NCBI RefSeq assembly: GCF_020859565.1
Contig: NZ_JAJHUO010000022.1
Span: 1-41,062, forward strand
Reading direction: 5' to 3'
DNA: 41,062 nt
Source of the DNA: Saccharothrix luteola
GTDB lineage: Bacteria; Actinomycetota; Actinomycetes; Mycobacteriales; Pseudonocardiaceae
Each line of letters starts with the position of its first letter. The stretch's first letter is position 1. Below are positions 24,373-31,786 of this stretch, one piece after another. The notes beneath the pieces are model-generated. The model worked only from the letters and a program-made list of their open reading frames with translations, did no database searches and was not told the origin of the DNA. A program made the position numbers and the translations under genes.

Positions 24373-24993
24373 CTAGAGGCGCCAGACGCTGGTCGTCCTG
24401 ACCGCGACGCCTTCCAGGTCCGGTGGCACCGGCACCGGGAAGGCGTCGACGAGGGTCCAGCCGCGCGGCAGGAACGACCGTTGCGGGTCGCCCACCAGCA
24501 CCAGGGCGCCGCGGCGGTGCGCGGCCAGCAGGAACGGCTCGACCCGGGCGGCCATGTCGCGGTCGTAGAAGACGTCGCCGGCCAGCAGCACGTCGACCTC
24601 GGGGTCGGTGTCGAGCAGGTCGCCGGCGGCGATGGTGACGGTGACGTCGTTGGCGCGGGCGTTGAGGTCGATCGCCGCCACCGCGACGGGGTCGATGTCG
24701 TTGGCCGTGACCAGGCCGCCCGCGCGGGCCGCCGCGACCGCCACCAGCCCGGAGCCCGACGCCAGGTCCAGCACCCGGCGGCCCGCGACGAGCTCCGGGT
24801 GGTCGAGCACGTGCCGGGCCAGCGCCTGGCCTCCCGCCCAGGGGAACGCCCAGAATGGTGGCTCCGGCGAGCCGGTGCGTTCCCACAGGGCGATCACGTC
24901 GTCGGCGGTGCGCAGCACGATGTCCGGGGTCAACGGGACCGGTCGCGCACTCGTGACCGAGCGGACGAAGTCCTCCACCGGGCCGCTGATCAC
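24373..24993 (-). CDS. Class I SAM-dependent methyltransferase
   Basis: 206 residues. Seen: PPFWAFPWAGGQALARHVLDHPELVAGRRVLDLASGSGLVAVAAARAGG with motif I (DLASGSG), NDIDPVAVAAIDLNARAN (motif II acidic), DLLDTDPEVDVLLAGDVFYD (motif IV). This combination is typical of the ETFB/METTL-like protein-lysine methyltransferase group widespread in actinobacteria; the substrate is unproved. GTG at 24993 matches the usual start position for the family and follows AAGGG. A short upstream ORF overlaps this start (see 24990-25088). Confidence 0.9.
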   Translation of the reverse strand: MISGPVEDFVRSVTSARPVPLTPDIVLRTADDVIALWERTGSPEPPFWAFPWAGGQALARHVLDHPELVAGRRVLDLASGSGLVAVAAARAGGLVTANDIDPVAVAAIDLNARANDVTVTIAAGDLLDTDPEVDVLLAGDVFYDRDMAARVEPFLLAAHRRGALVLVGDPQRSFLPRGWTLVDAFPVPVPPDLEGVAVRTTSVWRL

Positions 24994-25088
24994 CGGGATG
25001 ACGCCCTTCGGGGCGCCCGGGACAGCGCGTCCCTCGACGACCCGACCGCCTCGGACGACTCGGACTGGCTGAGCGGCGGTCGCACCAT
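24990..25088 (-). CDS. Possible 32-residue upstream ORF
   Basis: ATG at 25088 through TGA at 24990, which overlaps the methyltransferase GTG by four bases (GTGA). A TACCAT box ends six bases upstream of the ATG, fitting a leaderless promoter. The peptide starts MVRPPLSQSESSEAV and ends SRAPRRASSR; no family. It may couple or delay translation of the methyltransferase. Alternatively this is the real start and a frameshift separates it from the gene. Confidence 0.35.
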   Translation of the reverse strand: MVRPPLSQSESSEAVGSSRDALSRAPRRASSR

Positions 25089-25094
25089 GCCGTG

Positions 25095-25100
25095 ATGGTA
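25095..25100 (-). promoter_or_regulatory. -10 box upstream of the methyltransferase unit
   Basis: Minus-strand TACCAT with six bases to the ATG of the short upstream ORF. TANNNT pattern of a leaderless promoter. Confidence 0.4.
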
Positions 25101-25163
25101 GGGCCGCGTGCGGGCCGGCCTGTCGGTGGTTGTCCGCGTGCTCGTCGGTGGTTGGACACGTGC

Positions 25164-25877
25164 TCACAGCCCTCCGGCGACCCGCAGCACCGCGCCGGTG
25201 GTGAACGACGCCGCGTCGCTCAACAGCCAGGCCACCGCCTCCGCGATCTCCTCGGGTTCGCCGGGCCGGCCCAACGGGATCGCCGACGCCACCCGGTCGG
25301 GACGGTCCGGCACCCCGGACAGCTCGTGGATCTCCGTGCGGACCGTGCCCGCGGCCACCGCGTTCACCCGGATCCCCCGCGGCCCCAGTTCCTTGGCCAG
25401 CCCCACGGTCATCGCGTCCACCGCCGCCTTGGTCGCCGCGTAGTGCACGTACTCGCCCGGCGAGCCCACCGTGGCCGCGGCCGAGGACAGCGACACGATC
25501 GACCCGCCCGCCACCAGGTCCCGTGCCGCCCGCCGCGCGCACAACAAGGCGCCCACCACGTTGACGTCGACCACCCGGCGCAGGTCCTCGGTCCGCAGCT
25601 GCGCCAGCGGACCCACGGGGCTGGTGATCCCGGCGTTGACGACCACGCCCGTCACCTGCCCGAGCGCCGCGGTGGCGTCGAACAGGGCGTCCACGTCCGC
25701 CTCGTCGGACACCTCCGCCCGCACGGCGACGCCGCCGACCTCCCGCGCCAACGCCTCGGCCTGTTCCGTCGAGGTCCGGTAGCCGATCACCACCCGGTGC
25801 CCGTCGGCGGCCACCCGGCGCACCACCGCCGCGCCGATGCCCCGGCTCCCGCCCGTCACCACGATCAGGCCAGCCAC
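25164..25877 (-). CDS. SDR-family oxidoreductase
   Basis: 237 residues. Classical short-chain dehydrogenase: NAD(P) motif TGGSRGIGAAVV, VVVNAGITS, active-site Ser in SLSSAAATVG, Tyr-x3-Lys in YVHYAATKAA, and GRPGEPEEIAEAVAWLLSD near the end. The arginine after the second beta strand (GYRTS) suggests NADPH. The protein resembles 3-oxoacyl-ACP reductase-like enzymes, but the substrate is unknown. GTG at 25877 follows GGAGG by seven bases and overlaps the hydrolase stop by 13 nt, so the two genes are coupled. Confidence 0.93.
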   Translation of the reverse strand: MAGLIVVTGGSRGIGAAVVRRVAADGHRVVIGYRTSTEQAEALAREVGGVAVRAEVSDEADVDALFDATAALGQVTGVVVNAGITSPVGPLAQLRTEDLRRVVDVNVVGALLCARRAARDLVAGGSIVSLSSAAATVGSPGEYVHYAATKAAVDAMTVGLAKELGPRGIRVNAVAAGTVRTEIHELSGVPDRPDRVASAIPLGRPGEPEEIAEAVAWLLSDAASFTTGAVLRVAGGL

Positions 25878-26563
25878 GCCGTCACCTCCGCGTCCACCAC
25901 GTCCTGCGCGGTCACCAGCATGTGCGCCAATCCCGGCACGTCCACCAGGCGCGCGCCCGGCACGGCGGCGCACAACCGCGCCTGCACCGGCCGGAACGCC
26001 GGGTACTCCTGCTCGCCGCGCACCACCAGCAGCGGCACGTCGAGCTCCCCGGCCCGCGCGAGCACGTCCAACGGCTCCACCGCCGCCCGTGCCGCGTCCG
26101 TCCAGGTGTAGGAGTCCAGGGCGCCCACCTCGGTCGACGCCTCCACCACCGCCTGCACCCGCACCGCCGGGTTCACCACCGCCACCCGCCGCACCGGCAC
26201 CACGCGCCGCAGCGCCGTCGTCAACGCGATGTGCCCGCCCGCCGAACCGCCGACCAGGTCCACCGGCCCGTCGTCGCAGCCGAACTCCGTCCGCGCCGCC
26301 GCGACCAGGGCGGGCATCGCGGCCACCCCCGACTCCACCATCGCCGAGTACCCGTCGACCACCTGGTCCGGGCCTTCGCCCCACGCCGGCAGCGCCGCGT
26401 ACAGCCGCCAGGCGTCCACCCCCGTCAGCGGCAGCGCCTCGGCCATCGCCTCCGGCGTGCCCGGCTCGCCCATCAGGTGCCACACGACCACCAATCGCCG
26501 ACCGCCCCGCACCGGCGGCGTCGCCACGAACCGCACCCCCGCCGCCTCACCCGTGATCACCAT
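25865..26563 (-). CDS. Alpha/beta hydrolase
   Basis: 232 residues. Seen: nucleophile elbow GGSAGGH, acid residue region VVRGEQEYPAF, and the catalytic His in GLAHMLV. Upstream VVVWHLMGEPGT has the position of the oxyanion loop. Substrate unknown; ester or thioester hydrolysis is plausible. It is the first gene of a two-gene unit with the SDR, so the pair could process the same metabolite. ATG at 26563 with a TAGGTT box seven bases upstream suggests a leaderless mRNA. Confidence 0.88.
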   Translation of the reverse strand: MVITGEAAGVRFVATPPVRGGRRLVVVWHLMGEPGTPEAMAEALPLTGVDAWRLYAALPAWGEGPDQVVDGYSAMVESGVAAMPALVAAARTEFGCDDGPVDLVGGSAGGHIALTTALRRVVPVRRVAVVNPAVRVQAVVEASTEVGALDSYTWTDAARAAVEPLDVLARAGELDVPLLVVRGEQEYPAFRPVQARLCAAVPGARLVDVPGLAHMLVTAQDVVDAEVTAWLA

Positions 26564-26570
26564 GACCCCG

Positions 26571-26576
26571 AACCTA
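26571..26576 (-). promoter_or_regulatory. -10 box of hydrolase-SDR unit
   Basis: Minus-strand TAGGTT, seven bases before the ATG at 26563; leaderless type. Confidence 0.5.
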
Positions 26577-26706
26577 CGTCCCGACCGGCCCGGACGGCGT
26601 CCACCCGTCGCGAACACGGCATACCCACCGCGACCACGAGCCGCCCGAACGCGTGAACCCGTACCCCGGTGTCACTCGAACGGCCGTGCCAGGGCACTCT
26701 GAAGGC

Positions 26707-27594
26707 GTGACCGAGCCGCGTTGCGCCGCGATCTCCGCGGACCTCGAGGAACCCCAGGCGGGCACCGCCGCGACCGCCGCCGCCTGGATCTGCCTCGAAC
26801 AACCCGGGCCCTGGGGACGCGACGCGCTCACCCAGAGCCGCCTCGACCCCGCGCTCGGCGCCGAACTGGCCCGCCGCGCCGCCGACACCGGCGTCCGCGT
26901 CCTGCTCATCCGCCGGCCCGGCCGCCACGCCGACACCCACCACGACGCGCCGCGGCGCGTCTACCTCGCCGCCACCACCCCCGGCCGGCCGCGGCTGGAG
27001 CAGACCGACCTCGCCGACCCCGCGGCCCTGCTCGACCTCGACTTCGCCGCCCTCGCCGCGGGCGTTCCCACCGGGCTCGGCACACCGGTCACCGGGCCGC
27101 TGCTGCTCGTGTGCGCCAACAGCCGCCGCGACGTGTGCTGCGCCCTGCGCGGCCGGCCACTGGCCGAAGCCCTCGCCGCCGCCCGACCCGACACCGTGTG
27201 GGAGTGCACCCACACCGGCGGGCACCGCTTCGCGCCCACCGGCGTGCTGCTGCCCACCGGCTACACCTACGGCCGCCTCGACACCGACTTCGCCGCCCGG
27301 CTGCTCGACCACGCCGCCCGAGGCCACGTCGTCACCGAGCGGTGCCGGGGCCGCTCCACCCACCCGCCGCACGGCCAGGTCGCCGAACTCGCCGTCCGCG
27401 ACCTCACCGGCGAACACCGCGACGTGCTCACCGTGCACGGCGACACCGTCCACCACGCCGACGGCAGCGCCTGGCACGTCACCGTCGACAGCCGCGACCT
27501 ACCGGCCTCCCGGCCCGCCAGTTGCGGCGCGGCCCCCACCCCGGCCACCGGGCTCGTCGCCACCGCCGTGCGCCGGCTCGTCCCCGCCGCCTGA
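26707..27594 (+). CDS. Sucrase/ferredoxin-like protein
   Basis: 295 residues of the SUC-Fd-like family, with a thioredoxin-fold [2Fe-2S] domain. Seen: AAWICLEQPGPWGRDAL near the start, LLLVCANSRRDVCCALRGRPLAEAL with clustered cysteines, and VWECTHTGGHRFAPTGVLLPTGYTYGRL, which fits the family signature CTHxGGxRFA. The biological role is unknown; an electron-transfer role is inferred. GTG at 26707 lacks a spaced ribosome site, so it may be leaderless. Its 3' end overlaps the TetR gene on the other strand by 96 bp. Confidence 0.9.
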   Translation: MTEPRCAAISADLEEPQAGTAATAAAWICLEQPGPWGRDALTQSRLDPALGAELARRAADTGVRVLLIRRPGRHADTHHDAPRRVYLAATTPGRPRLEQTDLADPAALLDLDFAALAAGVPTGLGTPVTGPLLLVCANSRRDVCCALRGRPLAEALAAARPDTVWECTHTGGHRFAPTGVLLPTGYTYGRLDTDFAARLLDHAARGHVVTERCRGRSTHPPHGQVAELAVRDLTGEHRDVLTVHGDTVHHADGSAWHVTVDSRDLPASRPASCGAAPTPATGLVATAVRRLVPAA

Positions 27595-28173
27595 GCGTCC
27601 CGGCACCGTCGCGCGGAACAGGCCCAGGCCCACCGCGCGGGCGTCGTCCAGGCCCACCGCGCCCAACGCGTCCGCGGGCAGCGCCAACAACGACACCGCC
27701 ACACCCAGGAAGTACGCGTCCAGCAGGCCCGCGTCCCGCGCGGTGCTCGGCAGGCCCGCCGCCGCGTGCAGCCCCGCGCCCGCCTGCGCGTTCGACACCG
27801 CCATCCGACCCAGCGCCGCGCGCACACCCGGCCGGCGCACCGCCTCCAGGTACAGCTCCGCCATCGCCAGCAGCTGCGTGGGGTCCTCCACCACCGCGCG
27901 GCGCAACAACGCCGGGTACAGCTCCGCCACCTCGGCCGGGGTGATGCCCTCCGGCGTCGTCTCCCGCAACCGCCGCACCGCCGCCGCGTGCAACGCCGTC
28001 ATCCGCGCCGCCGCCGCGCCCAGCAACGCGTCCCGCGACGGGAAGTAGTTCTTCGTCGTGCCCTCCGGCACGCCCGCCGCCCGGTCCACCGCGCGGTGCG
28101 TCAGGCCCCGGCCGCCCTCCGCCGCCAGCACCGAGATCGCACAGTCGCACAACAGGTCCCGACGGCTCGTCAC
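27499..28173 (-). CDS. TetR-family transcriptional regulator
   Basis: 224 residues. HTH: RRDLLCDCAISVLAAEGGRGLTHRAVDRAAGVPEGTTKNYFPSRDALL. The ligand-binding part extends to about residue 190 (AYFLGVAVSLLALPADALGAVGLDDARAVG). The last 30 residues are a Gly/Ala/Arg-rich tail (SGGGDEPAHGGGDEPGG) read antisense to the sucrase/ferredoxin gene, so the true end may be shorter or simply overlapping. GTG at 28173 overlaps the stop of the zinc-ribbon gene upstream (GTGA). A dyad CGTCAC-G-GTGACG (28168-28180) covers the start. Confidence 0.9.
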   Translation of the reverse strand: MTSRRDLLCDCAISVLAAEGGRGLTHRAVDRAAGVPEGTTKNYFPSRDALLGAAAARMTALHAAAVRRLRETTPEGITPAEVAELYPALLRRAVVEDPTQLLAMAELYLEAVRRPGVRAALGRMAVSNAQAGAGLHAAAGLPSTARDAGLLDAYFLGVAVSLLALPADALGAVGLDDARAVGLGLFRATVPGRSGGGDEPAHGGGDEPGGRGGGRAATGGPGGR

Positions 28174-28346
28174 GGTGACGGGACACTAGTCGATCGAGGC
28201 CGGCCCGCCGTCGCCACCACCCGCCCGGCCTCCAGCACCAACCACACCCCGCACACGCAGCGCACGTAGTCCACCGCGCCGTGCGACGACACCGGATACA
28301 CACGCTCGGCACTGGGCCACCCGCAACAAGGACAACTGGTGTTCAC
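28170..28346 (-). CDS. Small zinc-ribbon protein, 58 residues
   Basis: A short gene easily missed. GTG at 28346, stop TGA at 28170-28172. The sequence has CPCCG (residues 5-9) and CVCG (30-33), a four-cysteine zinc-ribbon pattern, with YVRCVCGVWLVLE between strands. Codons are strongly GC3-biased, which supports coding. Its stop overlaps the TetR start by four bases, so it is co-translated with that regulator. Proteins of this kind are frequent in actinobacteria; function unknown. It diverges from the CGNR gene with only 25 bp between starts. Confidence 0.75.
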   Translation of the reverse strand: MNTSCPCCGWPSAERVYPVSSHGAVDYVRCVCGVWLVLEAGRVVATAGRPRSTSVPSP

Positions 28347-28371
28347 CCCACCAGCGTGATGTCATGGTTCA

Positions 28372-28884
28372 GTGCATTTCAACCCTTACGGCGGGGCGGC
28401 GGCCGAACTCGCCGCCGCGCTGGTCAACGCCGACCCCGACAGCACCGCCGACGAGCTGCTCGACCTGCTGCGCGAGCACGACTACAAACCCCTCGGCGCC
28501 CTCGACGACGACCAGGCCCGCGACCTCACCGCCTGGGCCGCCCGCCTCTCACCCGTCTTCGACCACACCCCCGACCAGATCGCCCTCGTCAACGACCTGC
28601 TCGCCGAAGGCGCCGCCAAGCCCTACATCTCCACCCACGACGGCCGACGGCCCCACCTGCACTTCGCACCCGAACACGCGCCCACACCCCAACGGCTGCG
28701 CGCCTTCACCGCCGCCGGCCTCGCCCACGTCGTCTGCGACGACCCCGGCCGCCTCGGCCGCTGCGCACGACCCGGCTGCGGCACCGTCTACGTCGACACC
28801 TCGCGCAACGGCCGCCGCCGCTTCTGCACCACCCGCTGCGCCAACCGCGTCCACGTCGCCGACCACCGCACCCGCACCGCCTGA
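28372..28884 (+). CDS. CGNR zinc-finger protein (ABATE domain)
   Basis: 170 residues. N-terminal stress-response ABATE-like region (HFNPYGGAAAELAAALVNADPD onward) and C-terminal zinc finger RCARPGCGTVYVDTSRNGRRRFCTTRCANRVHVADHR, containing the CGNR-type core with C-x4-C ... C-x3-C. In actinobacteria such proteins are putative transcription regulators responding to stress. GTG at 28372 is the family's usual start. The partner zinc-ribbon/TetR pair is transcribed in the opposite direction. Confidence 0.92.
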   Translation: MHFNPYGGAAAELAAALVNADPDSTADELLDLLREHDYKPLGALDDDQARDLTAWAARLSPVFDHTPDQIALVNDLLAEGAAKPYISTHDGRRPHLHFAPEHAPTPQRLRAFTAAGLAHVVCDDPGRLGRCARPGCGTVYVDTSRNGRRRFCTTRCANRVHVADHRTRTA

Positions 28885-28910
28885 CCCCCGGGCAGCCCCG
28901 GACGGCGCGG

Positions 28911-29807
28911 TCAGTGCATGACGCGGCGGCCGAAGCGGGCGTTGCCGAACTCCGCCGCCTCGCCGATCAACGCCGACCCCACGTCCGTGCGACCGCGGAA
29001 CCACGCGTGCCGGAACCACGCGTCCTGGTGGAACACCACGTCACCGAACAACGCCCGGCCGCCGAACCGCACGTGCCGGAAATCCGCCCGACCCGACACC
29101 TCGGCCCGCCGCAGGTCCGCCCGACCCGACACCTTCGCCCGCGCGAACACCAACTGGTCGGCCACCTGCGCCGACCGCAACGACACGTTCCCCGCGAACA
29201 CCGCCAACCCGAACGACGCCGACCGCGCGAACAACGCCTCCGTGAACACCGCGTGCCGCAGGAACCGGGCGCCCGCGAAGTTCGCGTCACCCGTCACCGT
29301 CATCGCCTCGAACCGCGCGTCACCCAGGAACACCGCGCCCATCAGGTCCACCCGGTTCACCCGACACCCCGACAGGTCGAAGTCCACCAGGATCGCCCCC
29401 GGCGCCACCACGTCCATCCCCGGCCAGAAATCCGCGCCCGGCCGCAGGTGCGACACCAACTCCCGCTGCACCGCCGTGCGCCACGGCGCGTCCAACCCCA
29501 GGCTCACCCCGCCCCGCAACGCCGCCAACCACGACGTCACCACCGCCTGCCGCCGCCGCGGCACCTGCCGGCCGATCTCGGCCAACAGCAACAACCCCTC
29601 CTCCTCACCGGCCCGGAACAACCGGTTCGCCTCGCGCCACACCGACACCGGAGCCGGCGCCGCACCCGCGTCCGGCCCCACCCGCCGCCGCGCGTGCTCG
29701 TCCAACAACGTCTCCGAACGCGACGCGCGCGCATGACGCACGCCAATCCAGACGATGACCACGGCCACCGCCAACGGCATCAGCCACGACGACATACCCC
29801 CGATCAT
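28911..29807 (-). CDS. Membrane-anchored pentapeptide-like repeat protein
   Basis: 298 residues. One N-terminal hydrophobic segment (MPLAVAVVIVWIGV) anchors the protein. A cytosolic linker follows. From about residue 160 comes a series of five-residue steps such as AVFLGDARFEAMTVTGDANFAGARF, AVFTEALFARSASF, ADLRRAEVSGRADF and DAWFRHAWFRGR, with A/F at alternating places as in pentapeptide repeats that form right-handed beta helices. Role unknown. ATG at 29807 is chosen (29795 is also possible). It diverges from the DUF1707 gene with a palindrome between. Confidence 0.85.
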   Translation of the reverse strand: MIGGMSSWLMPLAVAVVIVWIGVRHARASRSETLLDEHARRRVGPDAGAAPAPVSVWREANRLFRAGEEEGLLLLAEIGRQVPRRRQAVVTSWLAALRGGVSLGLDAPWRTAVQRELVSHLRPGADFWPGMDVVAPGAILVDFDLSGCRVNRVDLMGAVFLGDARFEAMTVTGDANFAGARFLRHAVFTEALFARSASFGLAVFAGNVSLRSAQVADQLVFARAKVSGRADLRRAEVSGRADFRHVRFGGRALFGDVVFHQDAWFRHAWFRGRTDVGSALIGEAAEFGNARFGRRVMH

Positions 29808-29818
29808 GCCCGTCCCGC

Positions 29819-29836
29819 GTACGTCCACGGACGTAC
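29819..29836. promoter_or_regulatory. 18-bp palindrome upstream of DUF1707 gene
   Basis: GTACGTCC (29819-29826) and GGACGTAC (29829-29836) with a 2-bp spacer between two divergent genes. Likely operator; regulator unknown. Confidence 0.6.
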
Positions 29837-29895
29837 TTCCCGTCACCGCTTCGTGCCCGACGCCGCGACACGCCCCGGAGCGGAGCATCGACGGC

Positions 29896-30273
29896 ATGGA
29901 ACCGACCCACACCCCCGCCCCGCGCGCCTCCGACGCCGACCGCGACCACACCGCCGCCCGGCTGCGCGACGCCGTCGGCGAAGGCCGCCTCACCCTCGCC
30001 GAAGCCGACGACCGCATCGCCGCCGCCTACACCGCCGTGCACCACCACGAGCTGGCCGCCCTCACCGCCGACCTGCCCGCACCGCCACCACCACCGCCGG
30101 CGCCGCCCGCACGACACCGGCCACCGATGCTGCCGATCGTCCTGTTCGTCCTCGCCGTCGCCTGGATCGCCTCACCCCTGCCGTTCCCGTGGCCGCTGCT
30201 GCTCATCGCCCTGCTCGTGCACCGCGGCCTGCGACACCGCCGGCGGCACGACCCGATCACCCCGGCGGCCTGA
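29896..30273 (+). CDS. DUF1707-domain membrane protein
   Basis: 125 residues. The N-terminal DUF1707 domain has the characteristic RASDADRDHTAARLRDAVGEGRLTLAEADDRIAAAYTA (about 11-50), then a proline-rich linker and one or two transmembrane helices (MLPIVLFVLAVAWIA, LLLIALLVHRGL), and a basic tail. The function is unknown; many actinobacterial genes of this type are near stress genes. ATG at 29896 is used. It lies 36 bp upstream of the amidase gene. Confidence 0.9.
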   Translation: MEPTHTPAPRASDADRDHTAARLRDAVGEGRLTLAEADDRIAAAYTAVHHHELAALTADLPAPPPPPPAPPARHRPPMLPIVLFVLAVAWIASPLPFPWPLLLIALLVHRGLRHRRRHDPITPAA

Positions 30274-30296
30274 TCCACCCGCGCCCGCTCCTGCCC

Positions 30297-30302
30297 TAGA
30301 GT
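30297..30302 (+). promoter_or_regulatory. -10 box of amidase gene
   Basis: TAGAGT, seven bases before the ATG at 30310, a leaderless-type promoter inside the 36-bp gap. Confidence 0.5.
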
Positions 30303-30309
30303 CCGCCCC

Positions 30310-31689
30310 ATGGACCTGACCGACGCGTGCTTCGCGGGCGCCGCCCGACAGGCCGAACTGCTGCGATCCGGCGCGCTCACCTCACGCGCCCTCGTCGCCG
30401 AATGCCTGCGCCGCATCGACCGGCACGACCGGAGCCTCAACGCGTTCCGGCTCGTGTTCACCGACCGCGCCCTCGCCGACGCCGAGGGAGCCGACGCCCG
30501 CCTCGCCCGCGGCGAGGACGCACCCCTGCTCGGCGTGCCCGTCGCGGTCAAGGAAGACCTCGCCATCGCCGGACTGCCCACCACCAAGGGCACCGCCGCC
30601 GTCGACACCACCGCGCCCGCCGACTCCGAGATCGTCCGCCGCCTGCGCGACGCCGGCGCCGTCATCGTCGGCCGCACCCGCATGCCCGAACTCGGCCTGT
30701 GGCCCTACACCGAGTCCACCTGGGCCGGCGCCACCCGCAACCCCTGGTCACCCGACCACTCGCCCGGCGGGTCCAGCGGCGGATCGGCCGCCGCCGTCGC
30801 CGCCGGCCTCGTCGGAGCCGCCGTCGGCACCGACGGCGCGGGCTCCATCCGCATCCCCTCGGCCTGCACCGGCCTGTTCGGCCTCAAACCCCAACGCGGC
30901 CACGTGCCGCTGACCCCCGACCGCGACGTCTGGGGAGGCCTGGTCGCCGCCGGGCCCATCACCCGCCACGTCGCCGACGCCGCCCTGCTCCTGGACGTCC
31001 TCGCACCCGGCGACGACCACACCGCCGCCGTCACCGCCACCCGCACCCTGCGCATCGCCGTGTCCCTGCGCACCTGGGGCCGCGGCATCCCCGTCGACGC
31101 GGAAGTCCGCGACGCCGTCCTCGACACCGCGGGCCTGCTCGCCGACCTCGGCCACGACGTCACCCGCGTCGACCCCGACACCCTGCACGACGTCGCCGGA
31201 CCCGCCGTGCTCGCCGCCCGCTACCTGCACAGCGCCGCCACCACCGAACGGGCCCTGGACCGACCCGACCGGCTCGACGCCCGCACCCGCGCCGTCGCCG
31301 CCCTCGGCCGCTCCCTGCCCGCGCCCGCCGTGCGCGCCGCCCTCTCCCAGACCGCGAAGCTCACCGACCACGCCAACCGGCTCTTCGACCACCACGACCT
31401 GCTGCTCACCCCCGTGCTCACCCGGCCGCCCCTGCGCGTGGGCGAGTGGAACCGCCGACCCACCCTCGCCGCGCTGCTCGCCGCCGCCCGCATGACCACG
31501 TTCCTGCCCCTGTGGAACATCACCGGCAACCCCGCCGCGTCCGTCCCCGCCGGCCACACCCGCACCGGCCTGCCCCTGGCCGTGCAGCTCGTCGCCACCA
31601 CCGACGACGACCGCACCATCCTCACCGCCGCCGGCCAACTCGAACGCGCCCGCCCCTGGGCCGACCGCCGCCCACCCGCCCACCCCTGA
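30310..31689 (+). CDS. Amidase-signature family hydrolase
   Basis: 459 residues, full length. Ser-cisSer-Lys catalytic triad region: Lys in GVPVAVKEDLAIAG, the Gly/Ser-rich PGGSSGGSAAAVAAGLVGAAVGTDGAGSIRIPSACTGLFGLKPQRG with the nucleophilic Ser in GSIRIPS. It hydrolyses carboxylic amides; the exact substrate is unknown. The C-terminal FLPLWNITGNPAASVPAGHTRTGLPLAVQLV is typical. No Gat partner genes, so it is not the tRNA amidotransferase subunit. It ends just before tandem repeats. Confidence 0.95.
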   Translation: MDLTDACFAGAARQAELLRSGALTSRALVAECLRRIDRHDRSLNAFRLVFTDRALADAEGADARLARGEDAPLLGVPVAVKEDLAIAGLPTTKGTAAVDTTAPADSEIVRRLRDAGAVIVGRTRMPELGLWPYTESTWAGATRNPWSPDHSPGGSSGGSAAAVAAGLVGAAVGTDGAGSIRIPSACTGLFGLKPQRGHVPLTPDRDVWGGLVAAGPITRHVADAALLLDVLAPGDDHTAAVTATRTLRIAVSLRTWGRGIPVDAEVRDAVLDTAGLLADLGHDVTRVDPDTLHDVAGPAVLAARYLHSAATTERALDRPDRLDARTRAVAALGRSLPAPAVRAALSQTAKLTDHANRLFDHHDLLLTPVLTRPPLRVGEWNRRPTLAALLAAARMTTFLPLWNITGNPAASVPAGHTRTGLPLAVQLVATTDDDRTILTAAGQLERARPWADRRPPAHP

Positions 31690-31691
31690 CC

Positions 31692-31779
31692 CGCGAGAGT
31701 CCTACGCCCAGCCCGCGTGAGTCCTACGCCCGGAACGCGCGTGTCCTACGCTCACGACCCCCGAGTGGAACGCTCGGAA
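31692..31779. repeat. Tandem 22-bp intergenic repeats
   Basis: Three copies in tandem at 31692-31713, 31714-31735, 31736-31757, all built on GTCCTACGC. A degraded fourth copy (31758-31779) matches 15 of 22 positions. They lie between the convergent stops of the amidase and the helical-repeat gene. Confidence 0.8.
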
Positions 31780-31786
31780 CACCCGG

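Noticed and set aside
30310..31689. GatA subunit of tRNA amidotransferase
   Set aside because: No GatB/GatC partner and the C-terminal half differs; a general amidase is the safer call.
31692..31779. CRISPR array
   Set aside because: The repeats are directly tandem with no spacers, and no cas genes are nearby.
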